DNA of 64,000 nt from Allodiplogaster sudhausi (Eukaryota; Nematoda; Chromadorea; Rhabditida; Diplogasteridae). A program made the position numbers and the translations under genes. Numbering within the stretch: position 1 is the first letter of the stretch; each line of letters begins with the position of its first letter. The notes under the pieces were generated by a model, which had not been told where the DNA came from, ran no database searches, and saw only the letters and a program-made list of their open reading frames with translations. Below are positions 34,376 to 46,249 of this stretch, piece after piece. Location of the stretch: positions 2,958,501 through 3,022,500 of the forward strand of contig CALZFC010000040.1 of assembly GCA_945643635.1 (NCBI GenBank), given 5' to 3'.

Positions 34376-34963
34376 TCTCTCTTTCCAAGTCACCCTCTCA
34401 TACTCCCAGCATTCCCGCCCCTGTGCCAGTAATGGCGGAAAGTAGCAGAGGGTGGCACCCGAAGGGGACGTTGAATGGCCCTGTTGCTTGACTATATGAC
34501 ATGCAGGCCGTCCGGTCTCTTCCGGTTCCTCGCTTCACTGCCCCGGCCCTCCATTGAAGGGCCGCGGTCATTTCATTCATCAACTCACTCGAAATATGAA
34601 AGAGATGATGAGACAGAGGAAGAAAGAGAGAAAGGGAGAGAGAGCGCGAACAGAGAGAAGAGAAGGGAGAGGGAGAGGGTAAGAAAGAGAGAGGAAGAAA
34701 TGAATGAGGGAGGAGGAAAATTAAAAATTGGGAAGAAAAAAGATACTGTGCATTGTACGGGTAGAATTGGTAGTTCTTTCATGCACGAGGAAAAGAGGTG
34801 ACTGTTCCAGAGAAGGAAAGAGAGACGGAGAGAAAGAGAGAGAATGGAGAGGGAGGGAGATATGCATAATGGAGCGAACATTATAAAGAAATAGTTACTT
34901 TTTATGCTCATTCATTATTAGTGTGTATGGAGGGTGAAAGCGATAAAATGGCTGGGGGCACTC

Positions 34964-35264
34964 TCATCCAAAAAAGGGATTCCGCTTGGGGAGCGCCAGC
35001 TTGACGCGTCTCTTCACTGACGCGTCGCCCGCTTCGGCCATCTCCACTTCTTCGTACGCTTCCACTGCAATTGAAGAACAGTTTAAAATGAGAGAAGGAA
35101 AGAGAATGAGCTGACAAGGCATGCTGCAGCCAGCCCGACGGACGTAGATGTTCGTGTAGGGCACGTAGAGGGGCTCCTCCGCCACCCCAGCCAGCTCATA
35201 GAACTCGCACGTGAACACCGCACGGCCACCCACCAGGCCGTACACTACTGTTTTGCATTTCTGC

Positions 35265-35319
<55 letters not shown>

Positions 35320-35444
35320 GAGAGATATAAAGAGAAAGAGAAGACAGGAAAGCAACATATTCTGCTATCACTATATGCGTGTATATTAGCAGTGTACTGA
35401 TTCGCTCAGGCTCTCTCATTCTCTCTTCCTCTCTCTCCTATCTC

Positions 35445-35475
<31 letters not shown>

Positions 35476-37591
35476 ACTATACGGAGGGGACAATCACAGT
35501 CTCTCCCCCTCCGTATATCATAGTGTTCTCCCTCTGTTCAGAACAACTCCAGGCCATTTCTCTTGGCCTACGGTGTGAAGAGCTCGGTTTTCTCTGCATC
35601 TCCCCTCTCTCTACTTTCCACATCAGTTCCAGATCCTCTTTCGTTCCTTGCACTCTGTCACCCCGTTCTCTCTCTCTCTATATTTCTCTCGCTCTCTTTC
35701 TCTCTCCCCTCTCTCATCTCGTCCCAGCACTATCAAGTGTTTACATACATTGGAGAGCCCTCTTCACATGTTGCGTGAGAGGTTCAAGTTACGGTATTGT
35801 GAGCTCGCCGCCTCATAACTTTCCCTACACACATTCACACACAAACAGCGCCTTCCTTAAGCGTTCCCCAGGCAACAATGGAGAGGTGTCTATGGAGATC
35901 TCTGGAAGTGTTCAGAGTGTCGGCAACCAAAGCCCCATTTCCAGGTGACTTCCAGCTTTAATCACAGCGGGACACTCGCTCTCCCTACAGTCGAGATTTC
36001 TTTTTTCTTCAACTGACCTTTATTCCCTATAAAGTCAACCTTTTTTTTACATTTCGAAGTCTTATTTTAACTGCTTTTAGAATCTCGATTTGATCGCATC
36101 AAAAGAACTGGCAGATTTTGAGGCATTTCACAAGCATCGCTGAGGTCACAAAGGGGGGAATCAAGCAATGGCACTAGCATGAACGGTTTCATTACCTACA
36201 TTTACTCGTGAAGAATCTACTAAGCGGAAGATAAGTTACATATATTTAATCTAGAAACATTCAAAACATCGATGTCCTGTAAGCCAACAATCCTTATCTA
36301 CTATCTCAGCATTCTCATCTGACTCTCTGCATCTGGCTCCCTCTATCTCTCTCTCTCTCAATCTCTCTCTATCTTTCTCTCTTTCTCTCTCTCTCTCTGT
36401 CTCTCTCTCTCTAACTATCTCTGTATTTCGTTGCGAAATTCTTCCTGCGATGGACGTGCTCTAGTAAGGAAGCCATAAATGGCATATGGTGCTTATGTCT
36501 AATATCAAACTATTTGTGAGGAGAAAGGGAAATAGAAAGCGACTCCGTCTAGGGAGAAATTGATAAACAGTATAGATGAGAGTGTGAGAGTATTTGTATG
36601 TGTGGTGTGAGATGGGGGAATAGAGGGAGAGAGAGAGAGAGAGAGAGAGAGAAGAACAAAAGTCATAGAAAGAGAACGCATAAGCAAATTTGCTCTGTTA
36701 TAGATATCAGTAAGTTGGTTGTTTCTTTTTTTGAGGGGACTAATAAATTAAAAGCCAGCTTTTAATTTGATGAAACATTTTGTATAGATTATAGAACTGC
36801 ATGACTTGAATGTGCTGACCTTATCTCTTAGACAGGCTGCCAGACATCTCTCTTCGCTGGAGTCATAGCCATCCGCAGCAGAAGCATAGGGCGCAGAGGG
36901 GAGAGCCACGTCCCGGTCTGTGTACTCAACAAAACACGCGCACGTTGAACACGACTCGCCAAAGTGACCTGCATAGGGGAGAGAGAGGAATAAATGCTCG
37001 TTAATAAAAGTTTATTTTATTTGCACTTATGTAATCAACAAGTTTTAGACAAGTGCCCCTCAAAACACATTCAACTGTGTTTAGTTGCGAAAACAAAGAC
37101 TTAATTTGTATCTCCATTTCTTTGCGCGCAAAGCTTTGCGATTTAATAGCATTGAAGGCACTGACCGATCTAAATAATAATGAAATCTTGGAGTGAAAAT
37201 GGGACGCCCTGGTCAAGGAACTGAACGGAAAGTGAAAGAGCAAGTGGAAAACTCGACCGAGAAATGGAATGCAGAGAGTTTTAGGGAGACAAAAAAGGAG
37301 ACTGGACGAGACCAAGCGTAACAGAAAGAGTGTTAGAAAGTAGAAGAAGGGAACGTGAATGTTGTATGGACAAATATCATTGCATATGTATGTATGTCTC
37401 TATGTAGGCTACATGACTAATGCTACTTCTAAATTATTGTCTATCGAGACAAATAGGGATTAAAAATTTTAAAGAGAAAATAAAGGTTTCAAAAAGCACA
37501 TACTCGGCATGGAAGCAGCCAGTTGGAGGAGGAGCGAAGAAGAGAGGAGGAGCGAAGAAGAGAGGAGGAAGCGGCCAGCCATCGGAAACAT
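34964..37591 (-). CDS. Secreted cysteine-rich protein with PAN/apple-like domain
   Basis: Four exons on the minus strand: 37504-37591, 36820-36968, 35116-35260, 34964-35064; junction phases 1, 0 and 1; 160 codons plus TGA. The first exon is a classical signal peptide, MFPMAGRFLL followed by two SSSLLL units and LQLAASMP. The mature part has CSTCACFVEYTD, then ERCLAACLRDKKCKTVVYG and a FTCEFYEL block: the spacing Cx3C...C...YG...CEFY fits PAN/apple domains, which bind proteins or sugars outside the cell. The C-terminus is acidic then basic (VKRRVKLALPKRNPFFG). Partner unknown. Introns are long for this window (about 0.1-1.6 kb) and hold (GA)n tracts at 35271-35325 and 36624-36652. Confidence 0.8.
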
Positions 37592-37627
37592 CCTTCTTGG
37601 GCAGATGCTGTGTCCGGAAGGAGTTGT

Positions 37628-37672
<45 letters not shown>

Positions 37673-40449
37673 CATTCAATTTAATTCGGTAAAAACTAGA
37701 AGAAAGTATTTCAGTAAAAATTGATCAGTCCTCCTAGTTGGAACTAATTAGGCAAAAGAAGTAGAATTGCGTTGATTTGGCCAGTCAGCGAGAGGAGAGA
37801 AAGGCCGGCTTTAGCTCCACTCCCACTTTAGGCTTGTGATTAACTGTCTCTTTATCTCTCCTTCTCGGTTCCTTCCCACTAAGCAAGTCAGCACCGGCCT
37901 TGTCCTCTCGCCCTTCTCGAAAAAGTGAAAGGCATTAGGAAACAGGTAGATCGAGAGCCAGCATTGCCACGGGCAGTGAAACCATAGCTGATTAGAAAGA
38001 ATGAAAGTGAGTGAAACCAAAGGGGAGGAAAGTGAGAACTATGGGGATACTCTGCTCCACTAGGATAGTGGAAAAGTAAAGAACGTAATTTTTATGAATG
38101 CATGATCAGATATTTACATTCGTATGTATGTATGTAAGTACATATGTACATATGTACATACATAACATTAAAACGAGGAATTGATCAATAAGAATCTGCA
38201 TTCTTCTAGAAATTTTCTAGTGTGAAATTAAATTATAGCAACTATGTAACTGATCTAAAGAACTGCGCGTACACTTCCCCGGAACCGGATGGCAATGAGT
38301 GCTCGAGTTGCCTACCGGGCCCCACATCGCCATCCCAATCTCCTCATTCTTGAGCTGCAGAAACCCAGAATATCATCATTATGACTTCTAGATTAAAATA
38401 ATATATTCGACGGAAACAAGCTAGTTTTGCAAGTTCGAACCAACACGTATGCAGATTTAGCACAAAAAAAGAGAGAAAAATAGATTCCTGACTTAATTGC
38501 ATAACTTTGCACAGCTTGGAGTCAGCAAAAGTTTTGACTTCAAGAACACATTGGATGACGAATTAGATCGACCAGGCTTCCAGTCGCTGCTAACTTTTAG
38601 GAACTCTTGAGTTTCAACTTTAATTAATGCATAAATATGTACATGTCCATGTACTTATTTTGTGAACATGTTCAGAGTAATGCATCCTCCATCTCCTCTC
38701 TTTCCTCCTCCCTTCGCTCATTTGTACTTCCTGCATAAGCCAATCGCATTTTATTGATAACGCCACCGATTTGCCTCTATTCTCAGTCCAATAACGAAAA
38801 CCCACCAGCCACTGATAACAATGATAAGCAGGGAATCTCCGCCCTCCCCGCCAGTGAAACAACCTAAACTGCTTCCAATGTGTGAACCCCGTATGTAATT
38901 CGTATAATATTCATATGATGGAATCTAATCTTGATGCATGGGAGGCTCGGCTTATCTTATGATTTTATTTCAGAGTTCACTGTGTGGCTATCTTGAGTGA
39001 TAATTAAAGCACGAAAATATCCATTTGTCAGTTCTTTATTCTAAATGACCCCAGGCGACATTTTTTTGTAAGAGGCCTTCGTTAATTAACCGCGGCCACT
39101 TGCACTCTGCAGCTGGCACTTCAAACACTTTTCTCTTTCTCACCTTGTCACCCTGATCTCTCCTCTCTCATTCTCTTTCTATTTCTTTCGCTCTCGTTTT
39201 CTTTTTCTCTTTCTCTTTCTCTCTCATTTTCATTTCGTCTTTTCTCTCCTCACTGGGTTGTTTACACTTAATCTCTCTCATCTTTAGAGATGCTTTGGGC
39301 CCATCTGCTTATCTCTCTAGCGTGCAATTTAAGTAATCACTTTAAATTGGTGTATCAAGTGATATCAAAAGTCTGTGGCGTTCTTGAAAATAATATAATG
39401 GTAAAACGTTTAACAAATAAAGCTCTACAATGATCTGCGGAAAGCAATTTACGAAACCGATGTTTTCTGAAACTGTGGCGCAGTCTAGTCGTTGGATTGG
39501 CCGTCTCTCTGACAGGGAAGTGAGGAGGAAGCAAAGTTACCCTTTTTCCTGGACAGAAGAGAAGAATGGCATCTGGTGATTCCCCGTTCTCTCTTTTTTC
39601 TCTCTCTCTCTCTAGCTCTCTCTTTCTTTCTCTCTGTCTCTCTTTCTATCTTTCTCTCTCTCTTTCGCTTACTCTCTCTCTCTCGTTCTCTCTCTCTTTC
39701 TCTCCCTTTATTCATTCTTACTCACTGCGATCATGTCACTGTGATGTCCCGAGTTGGGAAGCGACAACTGTCTACCCTCTATCTCACCAAGCAGTGGAGA
39801 ACTTTCAGGGCTCTAATCGCAAGTATCTGTTCTCTCAATCTTTCCTTTTGTCTCCTTCTAATCTTCTCTCTGACCTTCTCTCTCTCTCTCACCCTCCCTC
39901 CCTCTGATCCTCTCTCTCTCTCTGATTCTCCCTCTTTTTCTCAGTCTCTTTTAGTTATTTCCGTGATCCCCTGCTGTCTCCATTCTCTCCTCTTTCTTCA
40001 CACCTCAGCTGTCATCTCTCACACGAGCTTCAGACGTGCTTCTTCTCTCTCAGGGAACCTTTCCTTTGCGACCTCGGGTGAGAAGTTGAAAAACGATAGA
40101 ATGACTTTACTTACACAAATCACTGTCGCAATTGTTGCATACGCCCAAGCAGATACATATTTCATTTTTTTTATTCTCTTTTATCCACTCGCTCAATTGA
40201 TAGTCTTATTATTTGTAAATCCTGACACTTTTTGTGCACTTGTTCTTTGGTAGTCTGTAGAAGGGACACAAATTACAAATGTGATTGAAGCGTTAGATCA
40301 GCAGTGTCGGAAAATTCCTTCTGAGGCAGGTGGAAGTTTCTTTTCCACTCACTTGTCTCGTTCTTCACATCGCTCTCATGAATCTCTTCGTAGTCAGAGT
40401 CTCCGTTTCTTTGATTCCCTCTTTTTCTGTGTTCACTCTCACCTTATTC

Positions 40450-40493
<44 letters not shown>

Positions 40494-40511
40494 TCTCTCG
40501 CCCCCGCTGAC
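37592..40511. other. Upstream of PAN gene: (TA)n, AT-rich DNA and possible exons
   Basis: (TA)n at 37629-37670 lies 40 bp upstream of the PAN start codon. A minus-strand stretch at about 38300-38350 (LKNEEIGMAMWGP between CTGCAG and GTAGGC) may be an exon. Plus-strand stretches at about 39478-39577 (WIGRLSDREVRRKQSYPFSW) and 39744-39824 (MSRVGKRQLSTLYLTKQWR) look coding and may belong to the gene ending at 40775. Pyrimidine microsatellites at 39597-39705 and 40455-40500. Confidence 0.3.
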
Positions 40512-40775
40512 ATGAAATCTCGAAGAGACAGCCAATGGCACTTCGCCATCAATCATCTTCCATATGGAATAATACCCATCCCGAGAGTGAGAGAGTTCAG
40601 ACCAGAGATTGTAAGGAAACAAGAGACGGAGAGACTGAGAGACATCGGAGAAATTGTGAGAGTTGAGAAGAAGGAAGAGGCTAGAGTTGTAGCAAGGGAA
40701 TTAGAGACAACTCCCGGAACTCAGTGGGATGTGACAAAGAATTTGTTAAGTCGCCCTTCGGCCAGGAATGAATGA
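40512..40775 (+). CDS. Candidate 3' exon of an unidentified plus-strand gene
   Basis: An open frame of 87 codons from ATG 40512 to TGA: starts MKSRRDSQWHFAINHLPYGI and ends SRPSARNE. Composition is protein-like (charged helix with EIVRKQETERLRDIG), unlike the simple-repeat frames nearby. It is preceded by a CT tract that could act as the pyrimidine tract of an acceptor; a possible upstream exon (VIEALDQQCRKIPSEAG) lies at about 40279-40330. Function unknown. Confidence 0.4.
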   Translation: MKSRRDSQWHFAINHLPYGIIPIPRVREFRPEIVRKQETERLRDIGEIVRVEKKEEARVVARELETTPGTQWDVTKNLLSRPSARNE

Positions 40776-42601
40776 TAGGAGCCTATTCCTCGGATTCCGC
40801 TGCTCAAGAAGGAGAAGAAAACTTTTCCTTTCATCTTGCAATTGTTTCCTCATGCGTGCATAAATAGATGGTATGTATGTATGTACATAGACATTGTATG
40901 TATATACATATGCAAGTGTGTGTACAGTTTATTGCTCTTCGATTGCTCCTCTGTCTGGTCCTCCTGTTCTTTTCCATTTGTCTCCCTGATTTTTTTTGTT
41001 CTGCACTTAATTTCTCCTTTGTTTATTCATCTCAATCTCTTCGCTTCTTCTTTCATCTCTCTCCATGTCTTTCTTTTGTCTCTCTGTCTCTCTCTCTCTT
41101 TGTCTCTCTCACACTCTCTCTTCAATTCGTAACTGACAAATTGACACGATAGCCATCGCTCTAACTCTCGCTGACTCCTGTTTCTGCTTCTTCTTCCTCT
41201 TCTTCTGCATTCAGTGGCCCTCTCCTCTCTTAGCTGAGGCTGGGCTCTTGCCATGGGGCGGAGCACATCATTGGAAAGTGTTAAAGGGAGAGAGAGAAAG
41301 AGAGCTGAGAGTCAGAGAAGTTGAGATAGCGTGATTGACTAGGAGAGGATGAGTAGGAAGAATACGGGAGTGATTCAGAAATAGTGCGTGAAAAAGGGAA
41401 GATGTTAAGAAGAATAGAAGAAGAAGAGAGAAGAATGGAAATGCCCCTCTTCATGAGGAGGAGCCCCCCGACGAGTTCCTTCAGATGCCCAGGCCAGAAA
41501 GGATAGAAGTTCTATCCCCCTTCCAACCTCTCAGCCCTCTTCTTCTTTTTGCTTGCATATTGCGCTTCATCACAGCTTCTCTTTCTTTGTTTTATCTTCA
41601 TTCCACATCGTTTTCAAACTCTTCAACTTTCCTTTTCTCGCCACTTCTTCGCGTTTTTCCGTACTGCTTATTTCCTTCCTAGATGCGTAAGTCACAGTTT
41701 TGGCAGCGATTCTAGCACAACCCAACTCAACCCGATTACCTAGCTTCAAAGCCAAGGCTGGCATTCACTAATTCTACTTCGGATTCATCCACATCGTGCT
41801 CTTATAAGTACCAAAACCTATGCCGTCAACTGTTCACTTCTCTGTATGCACTTTCGTCTCTCCATCTCTCGGTCTCACTCTGCATGTACATACATATTGG
41901 TCTTGAATGATTTTTTCTGTAGAATGTGGTATCAGTCCTCTTCTGTGGATTACAATCTCCTCTTCACTTTCTCATCAAAGTGGGAGAGGGTGAAGTGTCT
42001 CTGCCGCTCCTCTTTCCGCTGCTTTATTCGCTCCGTCTATTGCCAGTTCATCCTTCATTTTCTATTCGTCCTTCTCTTTTTTTTCGATTCTTCTTTGTCT
42101 TCTGAGATTGCAAGCGAAAGCTTTTGAAGATTAAGCATCGTAAGCCCTTTATTTTGAAGAAGTCAACAAAAGCAGAAGACTGGAAGTTACTTTTTCGCAG
42201 ATAACTTTTAAAGAGGGCAAAAAAAAACGAAATGTGAAACTAAAATGTGCATATGTTCTTACATATCTATGTATGTAAGTCCATATGTACATATATATTG
42301 CCCTAGGGACTGGCAATATATATGTACATATGCAATATATATACATATTGCTACCTCAATCTGCCAAAGTATACATAGGGTGCTTTCATCTACATAAATA
42401 TGTATGTACATATGTTGAGCTGAGGGTGCAATTTTTACTTGATTCTGCTTCTCTGGAATGATCTCCCGAAGATTTTTCTTGTGCGAACGTTCATATTAAG
42501 GCGACACAAGTTCACCAACAAAATTAACCATACGATGTCCAGGTCTTGATCATTGCAGCGAAGAGCAGCATACGCTCTTTTCCCAGTTCCCCTCTCCGAG
42601 A
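40776..42601. other. Intergenic region upstream of the SLC6 gene
   Basis: No gene supported. Contains CT-rich sequence around 41060-41110, TATGTATG-type repeats near 40870-40915 and 42240-42415, and the hairpin 42282-42332. Confidence 0.45.
42282..42332. repeat. 21-bp perfect inverted repeat with 9-nt loop
   Basis: The 21 bases at 42282-42302 (ending TATATTGCC) are exactly complementary to 42312-42332, loop CTAGGGACT. It lies about 270 bp upstream of the SLC6 start codon. Could be a small hairpin RNA, terminator-like or cruciform structure. Confidence 0.85.
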
Positions 42602-43679
42602 ATGGAGATCGCTCCGGCCCGTGACCAGTGGTCGTCATGGGCCGACTTCATAATGTCCTGTGTCGGCTACGCCATCGGCCTCGGCAACGTCTGGCGTTTT
42701 CCTTATCTCTGCTACCAGAACGGCGGAGGTTCACTCTTCTCTATTTTACAGCTAATTCATTAAAAATAGCTAATACAATGACAATAATGGGTGCGTGAGT
42801 GGTTAATGATAATTGCCTTCGATGATTGCCCTTCTCAGTTCTTTCCTCGCTTTCTCTATTGAGAAACTCTTTATCTTTTACTTGGCTTCTGCTTTCTTTC
42901 TTTCTCACTCTCTCCCCTCGCAAAGATCATCATCCTCCGCAGTCAAACTTCGACCTGCCACAAAACATGAATGAAGCAGGCAGAGAGTGTCGGATGTCAG
43001 GACGAAACAGGCAACGGAAACGAGGGGGAAGAAAGAGAGTTAAGAGTGAAAGGAAGAATGAGAGAGGAGCGAAAGAAGCAGAGCAATCTAAGTGCCCCTA
43101 ATCCCGTCCTTACTTTCTTCCTTGCTTTTTACGTACTTCGTATCCCTTTGCTCTTCTTTTAAATTTGCTCTCGATCATGTTGCAACATTGTAAAAGTACC
43201 CGGGGATACATACATATCTTGAAGGAGAGCCGGGCATGAAAAATTCGTCCTTGAAAAGATAAAACGGGTCTTCAGAATCCCTTGTAAAGATGTGCTCAGG
43301 ATGTCTCAAGTTCCTTTTAAATGGTTTGTGTGATGAAGATTAAATTACCCAAAAAGAGAGCTTGCTTACAATTAGATCAGCAAAATTGAAAGGAGACATT
43401 GTTTAAAATGAAATACCTACCTTTAAGGTGCGTTCCTGATTCCGTACGGGATTTCGCTGATCTTCTGCGGAGCCCCCCTGTTCATCTTGGAGACCAGTTG
43501 GGGCCAACTTCTATCGGTCGGTGGTCTCGGAATGTTCCGCATCTGCCCAATCTTCAAAGGTTAACAATTTATCTTTCATCTCTATGACGTTTGTTGTATG
43601 GTTTTCTTAACGCATTTCTGTACCGCACACAATTCCACACAGACGCTCATATTTCTTGCATTTGAATCATTCTATTTAT

Positions 43680-43773
<94 letters not shown>

Positions 43774-45578
43774 TGCATCGATTACTCGGACACTCTGGCG
43801 AAAAATCTGCGATAAGCTGTTAAAGAGCATTGGTTTCACTGTTCGTGGTCTTTAGGAAAATGCACGAATGATGAATACTGTCTCTTACAAATAGAAAGAA
43901 TGATTCCTTGAAGGAGTTGGAATAGCGGCGGCGGTGATGGCTTTCTGGCTGAATATCTACTACATTGTCGTGCTCTCCTGGGCCATGTGCTATCTTTGGA
44001 ACTCACTCAGACTCGACGACAACGTCCCCTGGAGAAACTGCGACAATCCGTATTCAGTTTTTTCATCACTTCATCTCCCTCCCTCTCTCTCACACTCTAC
44101 ATCTCTCTTTTTCTTTCGCTCTCTCTTTTTCTCTCGCGCTCTCTCTTTACACACCTCCTCTCCTCCTCCTCCTTTCCCTTTCTCTGTCTCTCTGTCTTAC
44201 TCTCTTTCTCTTCTGTAGATGGAATACTGCTCGATGCCGAAGTGAGTACGAGAAGCTTCCCTGTGACTCTAACCGCACCATCGCCAAGTTCTTTAATGTG
44301 CAGGTGAGAAAATGTGCCAATACAAGGTGATTGTTAGATTGAAATATCATCTTGTAACAGCTTCTGACTGGCGATCATTTGATGGAGTACAAGAAGCAAT
44401 TCTTCGTTGGCCCGAAGGCGAACTGGTCCGTTTGCTCGTCCGAGCAGCTTTCCGTCGTCTCTCCCGTCAAAGAGTTCTGGAAGTCAGTCCGCAAAAGAAT
44501 TATAGAAGCCTTTTTCTGTCTATCCCTAAGAATAAATGACTATGATACCAAAAACGTGGACTGCAGCTACAAAGTGCTTGGAATCTCGTCGGGGATTGAC
44601 GAGCCAGGCGGACTCCGTTGGGATCTCGCTCTGTATCTCTTCCTCGCTTGGGTCATTTGCTATCTCTGCATCTTTAAGGGCGTCAAGTGGACGGGCAAAG
44701 TCAGCCTCACTATACAATATTATATTCTCGAATAAGGGACGTTATACGATGATAAATTGTTTAAACAATACACAACAATTTTAAGGTTGTCTATCTGACT
44801 GCGTCGTTCCCCTACATGATGCTGTTCCTTCTTCTCATTCGCGGCCTCACTCTGCCAGGCGCTTCTCTTGGCCTCGAATTCTACCTAAAGCCTGACTTCT
44901 CAAAGCTGCTGCATTCAAAGGTGTCAAAGACCAACTATATGAACTGAAAAAGAGTAATAAGCAATGCCTTCTGTGCAGGTTTGGGTGGATGCTGTAACTC
45001 AAGTGTTCTTCTCTTACGGACTTGGACTTGGTGCACTCGTGGCTCTGGGCAGCTACAACACTTACCACAACAATGTCTACAAGTACATACCCTCTTTAAT
45101 ACTCATGTTTTCAAAATAAGAAAAATAATCTAAATGTAAAAAAGATTAGTTGAGACAAGCTCAAACGAGTGGCAAACCAATTTGCAGACAAGCCTTGACG
45201 GTGTGCTTCGTAAACAGCGGAACCTCGGTCTTTGCAGGATTCGTCATTTTCTCTTTCATCGGATTCATGGCAACTCAACAAGAAAAGAGTGTTGAAGAGG
45301 TAATCATTCTCGTGTTCTTGCACTCTTCGTTTCAAAGGACATCTGAATTCACGTGCATCGCTAAAAGCTCAACTAAGAAATGAAACCGTTTCGGGTTGCG
45401 CAAGCCGGGCCGGGGCTGCTTTTCCTCGCTTATCCCTCCGGCATTCTACAATTACCATACACGAATGTCTGGTCCATACTCTTCTTTTCCATGGTCCTCT
45501 TCCTTGGCATCGATTCACAGGTTCATTCTGATATGAGGAAGCGGAGAGAGAGGGATCGAGACTGAGAGAGAAACAGAT

Positions 45579-45616
<38 letters not shown>

Positions 45617-46200
45617 GTTGCAAGGCAAATTGAGATTTGTCAAATAAAAGTTTTTTGAATACGTAGGAGTGTATTTAGTTCTGCACGATGGAAGGATTCT
45701 TCACTGCGATAATTGACGAGTTCCCCGTGATAATTCGAGGGAGAAAGTACGGAAGGGAGATGTTCATTGCAGTCATTTGCATCATTTCTTACTTCATCGG
45801 ACTCTGCACTGTCACCAATGTCAGTGCATTTATTCACAAGTTATATTTTCTTATTCTTTCTTTTTGAATTACATAAATAAATAACGAATGCTATAACATT
45901 TCCTGTTCCCATTTTTTTCTGTCTCAGAAAATCCTTATAAGTATACTTTTTCCCAGCAACCTTTTTGCTCTTCACTTCCTTGTCTCTCCTTTTGTCTAAT
46001 CCGTCTTTCTTTTCTCGTATCGTTTCTCTCTCTCTCTCCATGTCTATGTATCTTTCACTCTCTCCCTTTCGCTCTTGCTTTCTCCATTTATTTCTTACTC
46101 TTCATCTCTACATTTTTCACTTTCTCATTTTTCTCTCATTCTCTCATCCATTTCTCTCTCTATCTCTCTCCATTTTTCTCTCTTTCTCTCTCTCCCTCCA

Positions 46201-46249
<49 letters not shown>

